This document shows positions 50,227 through 58,512 of a stretch of 64,000 bases of DNA, piece after piece. The position numbers and the translations under genes are program-made. The notes beneath the pieces were generated by a model. It had not been told where the DNA came from. It worked only from the letters and a program-made list of their open reading frames with translations, and did not search any database. This DNA is from Planktothricoides sp. SR001 (lineage in GTDB: Bacteria > Cyanobacteriota > Cyanobacteriia > Cyanobacteriales > Laspinemataceae), in assembly GCF_001276715.1 (NCBI RefSeq), contig NZ_LIUQ01000004.1:1-64000 (forward strand), given 5' to 3'. Every line of letters starts with the position of its first letter. Within the stretch, counting starts at the first letter, position 1.

Positions 50227-51006
50227 TCAGTTAAAACCGAGGTAAATCAAATGAGGATTTAAGTCCACATAATACAACACTTTATCCAGATTTTTCATCA
50301 GTGAAGAACGCCCAGGAACCATGAAATCAACGTTTTGGCGTTCGTACTTGGAAAACCCAGCTAATTGAAAAGATTTTGCTAATGATTTCGAGGTAAAGAA
50401 ATGAATGTGAGTGCGCTCCGCATAAGCTGCTGAATTTTTTAGTCTCAAAATCGCCTTAATTCCTCGCGAACAAGGAGTGGTAATGAATATGATTCCCCGA
50501 TCCGTTAACCGTCCTTTCGCCTCTTTCAGTGTCTCCACTGGAGAGGGTAAATGCTCGATGACTTCACTTAACATAATGGCATCAAACTTCTCTCGATCGG
50601 GAATACTATGAAGATATGGGTAATTCACTAATTCATACTCAGTGAGAATTTTTCTGCCCTCATTGCTCGGTTCGACACAAACAGCATCAAAGCCTTTTTC
50701 AATAAAAGATTTGGCCATATGTCCGGTGCCACTTCCCAGATCGAGAATCTTTCCTCCAGGACGTAATGCAGTCTTCTGAATCAGATAATCTATAATCTGG
50801 TGATTACGCTCAAACCATCGGGCATTTTTTTTGCGAAATACAGAAAATTCCATCATCTCGGACTCTGAGTAGCTCATTTCTCCTTGGGTGGGCGATGGAG
50901 ATTCGGCAAACAAATGACCACATGTTGAATTTAAACATTTCCTGACTTTTACATATTGAGTTGAAAATGAATATTTCGATTTATTATTACACAATGGACA
51001 AAGCAT
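50227..51006 (-). CDS. SAM-dependent methyltransferase with N-terminal zinc-binding motif
   Basis: 259 residues from the ATG at 51004-51006 (MLCPLCNNKSKYSF), chosen because AGAGGA lies just upstream; the frame is open further back without a good site. A CPLCN pair plus CLNSTCGHLF forms a small zinc-ribbon. The class I methyltransferase domain follows: motif I ILDLGSGTGHMAKSF, acidic motif II VCVEPS, then DAIMLSEVIEHLPSP (motif IV-like) and GIIFITTPCSRG. This architecture is typical of C-methyltransferases or sugar methyltransferases in polysaccharide loci. Location among glycosyltransferases supports a role in modifying a surface sugar; the substrate is unknown. Confidence 0.85.
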   Translation of the reverse strand: MLCPLCNNKSKYSFSTQYVKVRKCLNSTCGHLFAESPSPTQGEMSYSESEMMEFSVFRKKNARWFERNHQIIDYLIQKTALRPGGKILDLGSGTGHMAKSFIEKGFDAVCVEPSNEGRKILTEYELVNYPYLHSIPDREKFDAIMLSEVIEHLPSPVETLKEAKGRLTDRGIIFITTPCSRGIKAILRLKNSAAYAERTHIHFFTSKSLAKSFQLAGFSKYERQNVDFMVPGRSSLMKNLDKVLYYVDLNPHLIYLGFN

Positions 51007-51458
51007 GATTAATCCTCTATCTATACAATAAATTAGACACCCAGAATAAACTTGTAAAAGTCTCAAATGCTTATAGGCACTTGGTAAGTCAACTTCCTGG
51101 GAGATAAAACATCGTTTTGATCTACCGCAATTCAGATATATTAGTTTAGCATACCTCGATGAACAAAGAGAGGAAAGTAGGTGGCTGGCTTGGAACATTC
51201 CAAAAGATCCGGATTCGACTATCTCTCAACAATCAGGAGATCGTTAACTATTGTTGTAGATGAAAATCTGGTCAACTTCCTGCCGCAGTGTCTAATGATT
51301 AGAAAACGCGGGAATGTTACCGGCGAGATATTTGACTGGTTCTCAACCTCTATGAACAGAGGCTAGTATTAAAATTAACCCGTAATTCCCATATTCGTCA
51401 ATGGCGAATATTGAGAATTGCTGGCTTTTCACCATTATTATTGGAGGATTTCCCCAAA

Positions 51459-52664
51459 ATGAGAATCTTACAGCTACATAACCTCTACAAAATCGCAGGA
51501 GGAGAGGATGTAGTCGTTCAGGCAGAGAAAACCTTGCTAGAAGCTTATGGTCACGAGGTGGTATTGCTGCAAGCGGACAATCACAACATTACCAACTTCT
51601 TCAGCCAAACCATGACCGCCTTGAACACGGTTTATTCCTTCTCAGCCAAAAAACGAGTGCAGGCAGAAATTGCTAAGTTTCAACCGGATATAGTTCACGT
51701 CCACAATTTCTTCCCATTGTGGTCTCCGGCTGTTTACGATGCTTGTCAAGAAGCCAGAGTGCCGGTATTGCAGACTCTCCATAACTACCGACTCTTTTGC
51801 GCTGGTGCTTTCTTTTACCGAGATGGAAAAGTGTGCGAAGATTGCTTGGGTAAATTTTTCCCTTGGCCGGGAATAGTCCACCGTTGCTACCGAGGCAGTC
51901 GAGTCGGCAGTGCCGTATTAGCAACAATGCAGGCAGTCCACCGCGCCAGGGGAACCTGGAAGGAACGGGTTAACTTGTACATTGCATTGACGGAATTTGC
52001 CCGCCATAAATTTATTGAGGCAGGCTTGCCAGAAAATAAAATTGTTGTCAAGCCTAATTTCCTGTTGTCAGATCCAAAGTTACAGGAAACCAAGGAAAAT
52101 TATGCGCTGTTTGTGGGGCGGCTGTCACCGGAAAAAGGAATCGATACAATGCTGGCTGCTTGGCGATTAAAAGCGTCAAATGGGCTTGGTCAAAAGGTTC
52201 AAAATTTTTTAGGGTCGCTCAAAATTGTCGGAGACGGGCCTTTAGCAGATCGAGTGGCTATGGCAGCACAGGAGATCCCAGGGGTAGAGTGGCTCGGTAG
52301 ACAGCCCCAAGAACAAGTACAAAAGCTGATGCAAAATGCCAAAATGCTGGTTTTTCCCTCGGTGTGGTACGAAGCTTTTGGCATGGTTATTTTAGAAGCT
52401 TACTCCGTGGGTTTGCCGGTGGTCGCCAGTAACTTGGGCAGTCTCTCTTCATTGGTTGATTCGGGTCGCACGGGTCTTCATTTTCGTCCCGGAGATGCCG
52501 ATGACCTGGCGGCAAAGGTTGAATGGGCGATCGCTCACCCCCAAGAACTGGCGCAAATGGGACGAGAAGCCCGCGCCGAATTTGAAGCCCACTACACAGC
52601 AGAAGCCAACTATCGGCAATTAATGGAAATCTACCAGTTAGCCCTTGGTTCTCAAACTAGATGA
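51459..52664 (+). CDS. Family 4 glycosyltransferase
   Basis: 401 residues from the ATG at 51459, chosen because GGAGG lies at 51443-51447; the frame extends 48 bp further upstream. N-terminal MRILQLHNLYKIAGGEDVVV is typical of GT4 enzymes that build O-antigen-like or exopolysaccharides. The donor domain contains YALFVGRLSPEKGIDTMLAA, IVGDGPLADRV and FPSVWYEAFGMVILEAYSVG. A Cys-rich patch (FCAGAFFYRDGKVCEDCLG) in the acceptor domain is a known feature of this subgroup. It is cytoplasmic with no membrane segment. Downstream is a small remnant and then a tnpB insertion, so the original operon with the next GT4 gene (54208) may have been split. Confidence 0.9.
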   Translation: MRILQLHNLYKIAGGEDVVVQAEKTLLEAYGHEVVLLQADNHNITNFFSQTMTALNTVYSFSAKKRVQAEIAKFQPDIVHVHNFFPLWSPAVYDACQEARVPVLQTLHNYRLFCAGAFFYRDGKVCEDCLGKFFPWPGIVHRCYRGSRVGSAVLATMQAVHRARGTWKERVNLYIALTEFARHKFIEAGLPENKIVVKPNFLLSDPKLQETKENYALFVGRLSPEKGIDTMLAAWRLKASNGLGQKVQNFLGSLKIVGDGPLADRVAMAAQEIPGVEWLGRQPQEQVQKLMQNAKMLVFPSVWYEAFGMVILEAYSVGLPVVASNLGSLSSLVDSGRTGLHFRPGDADDLAAKVEWAIAHPQELAQMGREARAEFEAHYTAEANYRQLMEIYQLALGSQTR

Positions 52665-52906
52665 TTTGAACCGTTATGCAACCTCTGGGTTAAAGCAATG
52701 GATCAATAATTTATGTGCAGAGCAAGGATTTAATCTGAGACTTGCCGGACATCTACGGACAATAAGGTATAAGCACCAAGACAAAAATAATTGCATCCCT
52801 GCGGCCAGTCTGTACAAGGGTTTCAGCGCATTATGGTATGCAATTTATTTAGCATGACTGCTTAATACCCAAGCCGAGTCGCAACTCAATAACTGATATA
52901 CGGTTA
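52665..52906. other. Possible 3' remnant of a polysaccharide-locus gene
   Basis: Just after the GT4 stop, an open stretch ending at 52857 reads LKQWINNLCAEQGFNLRLAG, then HLRTIRYKHQDKNN and SLYKGFSALWYAIYLA. This looks protein-like rather than random and could be the end of a gene whose front is lost, perhaps through the nearby insertion. I cannot name it. Confidence 0.3.
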
Positions 52907-52974
52907 AAACCCGGACAATGCTGGATCTCGCCCCCTACCTACTAAGGAAGCCGGATTTATGGTAAAATGGAACA

Positions 52975-54102
52975 ATGGTTTACAAAGCTTTCCGCACAAA
53001 ACTAAAACTCAATGACCATCAAGCAACCCTGATGGCCAAACACGCGGGCTATGCTCGAAAAGTTTTTAATTGGGGATTACGCTTGTGGATGTTAGCCGAT
53101 CGAGAGGGACTAAAGCCTAACCTTAACTCCATCAAAAAGGTTTTTACTAATCATGTGAAACCTCAATATCCTTGGATGTCTGAATTGTCTTCTAGAGTTT
53201 ATCAATATGCTTTTATTAATCTAGGCGATGCGTTCAAACGCTGCTTTACAGGAATAAGTAAGTATCCTAAATTTAAGAAGAAAGGCTACCACGATAGTTT
53301 TACTCTTGACAATTGTGGAAAACCAATCAGGCTGTCAGGAACTCGCCACAAGCTTCCCTTTGTTGGCTGGGTTTCTACATTAGAAGCTATACCAGAAAGT
53401 CTGGTTAAGAAAGTCACTATTAGCCGCCAAGCTGGTGACTGGTATATGAGCTTTTTTGTAGAAACTACCCCAGAAATTACACCTAAATGTAGAGAGATAA
53501 TCGGGGTCGATCTGGGAATTAACAATTTGGCGACTTGCTCCGATGGGACAAATTTTTCTAATCCCAAAGCATATAAATCAGCCGCCAAAAAACTAGCTCG
53601 ATTACAACGCCATTTAAGTCGCAAAATCAAAGGCTCGAAAAATTGGTATAAATGTCTCTTAAAAGTCCAAAGGCTACATCGAAGAGTAGCAAATATTCGC
53701 CGTGACACAATTCATAAACTAACTACTTTTTTAGCTAAGAACCACAGCCAAGTAGTCATTGAAGATTTGAATGTGTCTGGGATGTTGAGAAATCATCGTT
53801 TGGCCGGTTCTATTGCTGACGCCTCATTTTATGAGTTCCGTCGGCAACTGGATTACAAGAGCTCATGGTATGGTTCAAAATTGATTATTGCAGATAGATT
53901 TTATCCATCCAGTCAACTCTGTTCTAATTGCGGCCATCGACAAAAAATGCCGCTAAACCAACGGATTTTTCAATGTCATAACTGTGGTCTGGTGATAGAT
54001 AGAGACTTGAATGCCAGTCTAAATTTAGAAAAATCGTCGGGCTGCGGCGATTACACTTGTGGACGGGGTGCTGCCGACAGTCCCGGACGAAGCAAGAAAT
54101 AA
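52975..54102 (+). CDS. tnpB: TnpB (IS200/IS605-group RNA-guided nuclease)
   Basis: 375 residues, complete. The N-terminal helix-turn-helix-like part (YKAFRTKLKLNDHQ) and the beta-barrel/REC region lead to a RuvC-like nuclease with Asp179 (GVDLGINNLATCSDG), Glu263 (VVIEDLNVSGM) and the final Asp pair 342/344 (IDRDLNASLNL). A four-Cys zinc ribbon (Cys316, 319, 334, 337; LCSNCG and CHNCG) lies between the last two. All catalytic residues are present, so it could act as an omega-RNA-guided DNA endonuclease as known for TnpB of ISDra2. No TnpA transposase is nearby, so movement would need one in trans. The ATG at 52975 has no strong ribosome binding site. Confidence 0.92.
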   Translation: MVYKAFRTKLKLNDHQATLMAKHAGYARKVFNWGLRLWMLADREGLKPNLNSIKKVFTNHVKPQYPWMSELSSRVYQYAFINLGDAFKRCFTGISKYPKFKKKGYHDSFTLDNCGKPIRLSGTRHKLPFVGWVSTLEAIPESLVKKVTISRQAGDWYMSFFVETTPEITPKCREIIGVDLGINNLATCSDGTNFSNPKAYKSAAKKLARLQRHLSRKIKGSKNWYKCLLKVQRLHRRVANIRRDTIHKLTTFLAKNHSQVVIEDLNVSGMLRNHRLAGSIADASFYEFRRQLDYKSSWYGSKLIIADRFYPSSQLCSNCGHRQKMPLNQRIFQCHNCGLVIDRDLNASLNLEKSSGCGDYTCGRGAADSPGRSKK

Positions 54103-54130
54103 ACATCAATATCCGGCCATGTCCGGGTTT
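54000..54130 (+). ncRNA. Expected omega-RNA region at the tnpB 3' end
   Basis: In characterised systems the guide RNA derives from the 3' end of tnpB and the right end of the element. By analogy it should overlap the last codons here and run to about 54130, with guide sequence beyond. The only direct sequence support is the 54112-54125 hairpin and the retained right end; the coordinates are approximate. Confidence 0.3.
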
Positions 54131-54207
54131 GTCTAAGTTTTATAAAGCAGAAAAGCACTAGGATATAAGAAATGATCAGCAAGATGAAACGAACATAAAA
54201 TCGGTCG

Positions 54208-55413
54208 GTGAACAACTCTACCTTAAAAATTCTCTGTACAATTACTGCCTACCCTCCGTCAGTGGGCGGAGCCCAGCTACATACCCATAAAATTGTCAGC
54301 CTCTTAAACCAAAACCATCAAATTAGTGTCATCACTCATTGGACGGAAAATCGGAATGATTGGTTATTGGGCACTACGTTGAATGCTCCAAAAATGGTCA
54401 AAAATTATGACCTCGATGGCGTTCCCGTTAAACAAATTACCCTAAATCAGTCAGAAAGACTGGCTTTAATTCCTTATGTATTGGGATATTATGCGATTAA
54501 AAAAATAGCAGTCGATCGCATTTCCGATCGCCTGCTGCCTAAATTAGAAGCATCTGCACCGGCAGACTTAGATTTGATTCAGAATGTCCGCATTGGTCGC
54601 GAAGGAATCAGTTATGCTTCATGGAAACTAGCCCGAAAATTAGATATTCCATTTATTTTTACGCCCCTGCATCATCCCCGGTGGGTGGGATGGAATTACC
54701 GGGAGTATATCAATCTTTATCAACAAGCGGATGGAGTGATTGCCCTCACCAATGTAGAAAAGCAAATTTTAATTGAACTGGGGGTTAAACCAGAAAAAAT
54801 CTTTATTACCGGAATTGGCCCATTAATTGCAGATACCGCCGAACCGGAAGCATTTCGTCAAAAATATGCTTTAGGACGCGATCCGATTATTTTATTTTTG
54901 GGTCAGCAGTATCCCTATAAAGGATTTCAATCGTTATGGGATGCCGCCCCAGAAGTCTGGAAACGGTTTCCCGATACTCGGTTTATATTTATTGGGCCAC
55001 GCACGAAGTATTCAAAAAAAGTTTTTGCTCAAATCAAAGATGAGCGAGTGATAGAATTAGGCCAAGTTTCCCTAGCAGAAAAAACCAATGCCTTGGCTGC
55101 CTGCGATATTTTATGTGTGCCATCCATGCAAGAAAGTTTTGGCGGAGTTTATCCAGAAGCTTGGATGATGAAAAAACCTGTCATTGGTGGTGATATTCCA
55201 GCAATTCGGGAGGTGATTTCCGATGGCATCAATGGTTTTTTGGTGCAACAGGATTCGGCGGAAATAGCTGATAAAATTTGCCAATTGCTCCAGAATACTT
55301 CATTACGAGAAAAAATGGGTGCTGCGGGCTATCAAAAAGTATTAGAAAAGTACACTTGGGATAAATTGGCGGAAAAAATCAATGGGGCTTATCGGCAAGT
55401 TTTGCAAGGATAA
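54208..55413 (+). CDS. Family 4 glycosyltransferase
   Basis: 401 residues from GTG 54208. The acceptor domain begins KILCTITAYPPSVGGAQLHT, where PSVGGAQ is the usual GT4 glycine turn. The donor domain shows IILFLGQQYPYKGFQSLWDA, RFIFIGPRTKYSKK, CVPSMQESFGGVYPEAWMMK and GDIPAIREVISDGINGFLV. No membrane segment or signal peptide is seen. It probably adds a sugar in the same surface polysaccharide as the neighbouring transferases. It lies directly after the tnpB element, whose insertion may have separated it from 51459-52664. A MITE-like repeat follows the stop. Confidence 0.9.
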   Translation: MNNSTLKILCTITAYPPSVGGAQLHTHKIVSLLNQNHQISVITHWTENRNDWLLGTTLNAPKMVKNYDLDGVPVKQITLNQSERLALIPYVLGYYAIKKIAVDRISDRLLPKLEASAPADLDLIQNVRIGREGISYASWKLARKLDIPFIFTPLHHPRWVGWNYREYINLYQQADGVIALTNVEKQILIELGVKPEKIFITGIGPLIADTAEPEAFRQKYALGRDPIILFLGQQYPYKGFQSLWDAAPEVWKRFPDTRFIFIGPRTKYSKKVFAQIKDERVIELGQVSLAEKTNALAACDILCVPSMQESFGGVYPEAWMMKKPVIGGDIPAIREVISDGINGFLVQQDSAEIADKICQLLQNTSLREKMGAAGYQKVLEKYTWDKLAEKINGAYRQVLQG

Positions 55414-55708
55414 TTTTCTAAGCTTCATCAGATCAATTAGAAGTGAAATTAGAAAAAATATATGAGGGTTGGTGGGCGTTGCCCACCAACAAAAATACGG
55501 TTAATTTTGGGACATAATTCAGTTAATAGCATTTACAAAAATTCATTCAACAGTAGGGGCGAATGGCCATTCGCCCAATGCTCAAAATATTAACCTATAT
55601 ACCGGAAGGATCACGCCCCCCCGCCCAAAAGGGTTGCATTTTTGGAAAATTGGAAACGGTATAACAAATAGGGAAAGGGGTAGTAGGTAATCCAGCAGAA
55701 TCATCCAC
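55414..55708. other. Intergenic repeat region
   Basis: 295 bp between convergent genes containing a TTGGTGGGCGTTGCCCACCAA palindromic region near 55470-55490 and the dispersed element 55530-55663. No gene is seen. Confidence 0.6.
55530..55663 (-). repeat. Dispersed element copy 2 (MITE-like)
   Basis: Inverted relative to 36568-36703 and sharing its ordered blocks (here as CATTTACAAAAATTC, CAGTAGGGGC, GCTCAAAATATTAACCTATA, GTTGCATT, AATTGGAAACGGT). The middle parts differ. It is non-coding. Confidence 0.65.
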
Positions 55709-56530
55709 CTAAGAAAAATTCTTTTTCAAAGGGGCTGAAAGTGGAAGTAAATTGATTAGCTGAAGGAACAACAGAATTAAATAGAGGGGATTTAAAAATA
55801 CATAACGTTGCCAAAGACGAAGCGGTTCTTGCCGCAACCGAAATAACCACTCTAAGCCAGCTTTTTGCATCCACGGAGGTGCTTGGGGAATATTGCCAGC
55901 ATGAAAATCAAAAGCAGCCCCGACACAAACCAAAGCACAGTTTAACTGCTGAGAATGTTTGAAAGCCCAAGCTTCTTGTCTGGGGCAACCTAACCCAATA
56001 AACACAATCCCTGCGCCAGATTCACGAATTTTTTGCGTGTATTCGGCGTCTTCTTCGGGAGTGAGTGGGCGAAATGGTGGAGAAATGGCGCCAGCGATAG
56101 TTAAGTTTGGGAATTTTTCTTTGAGATTTTGCGCCAACTTACCTAAGACTTCGATACTGGAACCATAGAGAAAAATCCCCATATTCTCATTGGCTGCTGA
56201 GGCGCAAAGATGCAGCATTAATGTTGGGCCATACACCCGATCTTTTAGAGGAACTTCATCAGGTTGGCGGAATAAATTCATCGCCCAACGGACTGGCTGA
56301 CCATCAGGAACAACCAGGGTAAATTGATTGAGGCGATCGCCATGACCCTTGGGATCTAAGTAACCAGTCATAATCCCATGTACTGGGGTGGGAGCTACGG
56401 TACAAGACTGGCGGAGTTTAGCCGATTTAATAATAAATTCTGTACAGTCGTAGTAGTTAGTGCGACTTACGCCGATGCCTAACACGCTGGTTTTCTTAGG
56501 TGGGGTTAAAGAAAGTTGGTTGCTGGTCAT
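55709..56530 (-). CDS. WecB/TagA/CpsF family glycosyltransferase
   Basis: 273 residues. The family pattern is complete: TVAPTPVHGIMTGYLDP, LVVPDGQPVRWAMNLF with the catalytic-type Asp, KDRVYGPTLMLHLCASAA, IFLYGSSIEVLGKLAQNL, GIVFIGLGCPRQEAWAFKHS and CVGAAFDFHAGNIPQAPPWM. The C-terminus is hydrophobic and basic (YVFLNPLYLILLFLQLINLL), suggesting membrane association. Members transfer N-acetylmannosamine-type sugars onto lipid-linked carriers early in polysaccharide or teichoic-acid-like synthesis. It belongs functionally with the GT4 genes. Its start lies 32 bp from a 12-bp tandem repeat array that occupies the promoter region. Confidence 0.9.
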   Translation of the reverse strand: MTSNQLSLTPPKKTSVLGIGVSRTNYYDCTEFIIKSAKLRQSCTVAPTPVHGIMTGYLDPKGHGDRLNQFTLVVPDGQPVRWAMNLFRQPDEVPLKDRVYGPTLMLHLCASAANENMGIFLYGSSIEVLGKLAQNLKEKFPNLTIAGAISPPFRPLTPEEDAEYTQKIRESGAGIVFIGLGCPRQEAWAFKHSQQLNCALVCVGAAFDFHAGNIPQAPPWMQKAGLEWLFRLRQEPLRLWQRYVFLNPLYLILLFLQLINLLPLSAPLKKNFS

Positions 56531-56562
56531 TTTGTTATTGATTGTAACCTAGTAATTAAGCG

Positions 56563-56656
56563 GGTAATTAACCTGGTAATTAACCTGGTAATTAACCTGG
56601 TAATTAACCTGGTAATTAACCTGGTAATTAACCTGGTAATTAACCTGGTAATTAAG
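56563..56656. repeat. 12-bp tandem array between ygfZ and the WecB-type gene
   Basis: Seven perfect copies of GGTAATTAACCT (56563-56646) plus a partial eighth, which supplies the ygfZ stop codon (TAA read at 56652-56654, minus strand). The array lies just upstream of the WecB-type start codon (56530) in the transcribed orientation. The unit is nearly palindromic. Confidence 0.92.
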
Positions 56657-57743
56657 TCAAGTCTTTCATTTCTGCTAAATAACCGCGAGTTAAAAATGGC
56701 ACATCCACCACTTCACCGGCAACATTTCCCACTTGTACCTTTAAGCCCAAACCTCCCGCTTTGGTTCTAATATAAGCCAAGGCAAATGACCCGGTGCTAC
56801 TGTTAGTATAACTGGTGACGATACCAACTTTGTCTTCCCCAACCATGACCGCAGTTCCCGGTTCAACGGGGGCGGGTAGTTGCACTCCCCAAAGTTGCTG
56901 TTTGACTCCTTTATAGGTGTTTAACCGGGCAATTGTTTCTTGCCCAATATAACAGCCTTTATCAAAAGAAAGGGTGTGCCATAATCCTGCTTCTAAGGGA
57001 TTATAATCTTCTGTGAGTTCACAATCTGGGGCAGGGCGTCCTTGTTCAATTCTTAACTGTTCCCAGCAATTTTCTCCCATAGGAACCGATCCCGTATTGG
57101 TGAGGGTTTGCCAAACCTTTGCCGCTGCATCTTTAGGCATGATTAAGGTGTAGCCTGGGGTGACTAAACCACTGCCTTCGGCAATGCGTAATTGGCAGCC
57201 ATTTAGGTCTATAATTTGATGCTTTGTTTGCTCAGAGAAGCTCAAATCTTTGAGTCCAAGCTGTGCTAAAAGATGGTGACTTTTTGGGCCAATTAAGCTA
57301 AAGATGGCGGTGGCGTCGCTGAGGTCTTCTAGTTCGACTTTATCTGCTGGAAAAATATAGCGATCGAGCAATGGCATCAGTTTTTGCCGTCGGTTGGGGG
57401 AAACCAGGACTAATACGGTATTTTCGGTAATGTAGACCGTGGCTAGGTCAATGGTTCGGGCTGTGGAGGTGACAAATACGGTGTCACAACTTTGACCGGG
57501 TTTGAGAATTTGAATGTTGTTGGTGCTTTGGTTGTGTAAAAACCGCAGGCGATCGCCCCCAGAAAGTTGAATCAGTCCCCAATGACTGCGATCGCAAAGG
57601 GCAACCGCTGATCGGGCTGCGGTCAAGGCTGCCGCATCATTACCAAAACTCATGGGGATATTTTCCCCAGCGCTAGAATCGGCAAAAATTGCGCCGGATG
57701 ACTGCTGCATTGCGAGTAATTTTTGGTTCACTTCTTGGTTCAT
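56652..57743 (-). CDS. ygfZ: YgfZ/GcvT-domain iron-sulfur cluster protein
   Basis: 363 residues of the YgfZ (CAF17-like) folate-binding family, paralogous to the glycine-cleavage T protein. The diagnostic motif KGCYIGQETIARL lies at about 262-274, with its conserved Cys; earlier blocks include LCDRSHWGLIQLSGGDRLRF and FLHNQSTNNI. These proteins help assemble or repair certain 4Fe-4S enzymes, using folate. Aconitase, also in this window, is a 4Fe-4S enzyme; a link is plausible but not shown. It is soluble, with no signal. Its stop codon is within the tandem repeat array downstream. The WecB-type gene beyond is on the same strand. Confidence 0.9.
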   Translation of the reverse strand: MNQEVNQKLLAMQQSSGAIFADSSAGENIPMSFGNDAAALTAARSAVALCDRSHWGLIQLSGGDRLRFLHNQSTNNIQILKPGQSCDTVFVTSTARTIDLATVYITENTVLVLVSPNRRQKLMPLLDRYIFPADKVELEDLSDATAIFSLIGPKSHHLLAQLGLKDLSFSEQTKHQIIDLNGCQLRIAEGSGLVTPGYTLIMPKDAAAKVWQTLTNTGSVPMGENCWEQLRIEQGRPAPDCELTEDYNPLEAGLWHTLSFDKGCYIGQETIARLNTYKGVKQQLWGVQLPAPVEPGTAVMVGEDKVGIVTSYTNSSTGSFALAYIRTKAGGLGLKVQVGNVAGEVVDVPFLTRGYLAEMKDLT

Positions 57744-57767
57744 TTTTGATTAATTGATTTCCTCAAT

Positions 57768-57806
57768 GTTTAGCTTCACCGTTTAGCTTCACCGTTTAGC
57801 TTCACC
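57768..57806. repeat. Three 13-bp tandem repeats upstream of ygfZ
   Basis: GTTTAGCTTCACC three times without mismatch, 25 bp upstream of the ygfZ ATG, within its leader or promoter. Confidence 0.9.
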
Positions 57807-57847
57807 AAATGGGCTACTTTTTGATAGGTGAATTTAGTATTATGTAA

Positions 57848-58237
57848 TTAAAGGGATTTACTCGGTAAATTAGCGAACATTTTTTCTACTAATTTTTTGG
57901 CTTTTATTTCTAATTCATTCCAATTAACATCTCCGTTTTCATCAATTAAACTGGTGTCAATTTCTACTGCCTGTGTTTCTGCCTCAGCGTGGGTTTCTTT
58001 GTAGTTTAAAAAACAGATTTGATAGCAGAGTTCCCAAATATCAAATGTCACCTGATTCTCCCCTAGATTCAAACATAAAAGATAACCAGGAACGGGGGTT
58101 TGCACATTTTCATAAGTCCCTTCCCACGGGGAATCTTCCAGATACTTACGGATATTATCCAGTAAACGAATCAAGCAAGGTTGCATTAATAATTCGGCTT
58201 GTTGCCATGCCAAGGAATTTTTAAATTTAGGTTTCAT
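57848..58237 (-). CDS. Conserved protein of unknown function
   Basis: 129 residues, soluble, no named family recognised. The N-terminus FKNSLAWQQAELLMQPCLIR and LLDNIRKYLEDSPWEG look helical, the middle (PVPGYLLCLNLGENQVTFDI) beta-like, and the C-terminus acidic then helical (WNELEIKAKKLVEKMFANLP). It resembles small conserved cyanobacterial proteins. Composition is balanced and the frame shows no defect, so it is probably a real gene. It lies about 100 bp upstream of ygfZ on the same strand and could share its transcript; the three 13-bp repeats fall between them. Confidence 0.6.
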   Translation of the reverse strand: MKPKFKNSLAWQQAELLMQPCLIRLLDNIRKYLEDSPWEGTYENVQTPVPGYLLCLNLGENQVTFDIWELCYQICFLNYKETHAEAETQAVEIDTSLIDENGDVNWNELEIKAKKLVEKMFANLPSKSL

Positions 58238-58512
58238 CGTTCAAGGGTCTCATAAATATCATCAAATTTACACTGAATTTAAACTGATCTCAAGCATCAC
58301 TACCTGTTCAACTAGGATATCCCAAAAATGCCCTGCCGCCAAGCGGCTCTCTTGGCGAAATTTCCCTGGCTATTGAAAAAAGAACACAGGCAAAAGTGAA
58401 AAAGGACTTTTGCCTGTGGGATCTGAATTGCCAATTTCCCGGAATTCTGGAAAGTCCCGGTTCATTGAACCCCGGTTAATTGTTTGCCTAAATCCTATTT
58501 TGACTTAATTCC

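Larger units (their letters stand above)
52907..54130 (+). mobile_element. tnpB-only IS200/IS605-group insertion
   Basis: Contains tnpB without tnpA. AAACCCGGACA at 52907-52917 is exactly inverted as TGTCCGGGTTT at 54120-54130, bracketing the gene by 68 and 18 bp. The right end also holds the small hairpin CCGGCCATGTCCGG. IS200/IS605 elements usually have subterminal hairpins rather than terminal inverted repeats, so these boundaries are provisional. It sits between two GT4 genes of a polysaccharide region. Confidence 0.65.

Noticed and set aside
52907-54130. Complete IS605 with tnpA
   Set aside because: No tyrosine HUH transposase (HxH plus Tyr) is encoded within the element or its immediate flanks; only tnpB is present.
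56563-56656. Possible CRISPR array
   Set aside because: The repeats are 12 bp, directly adjacent and without spacers, and no cas gene is present; it is a simple tandem array.
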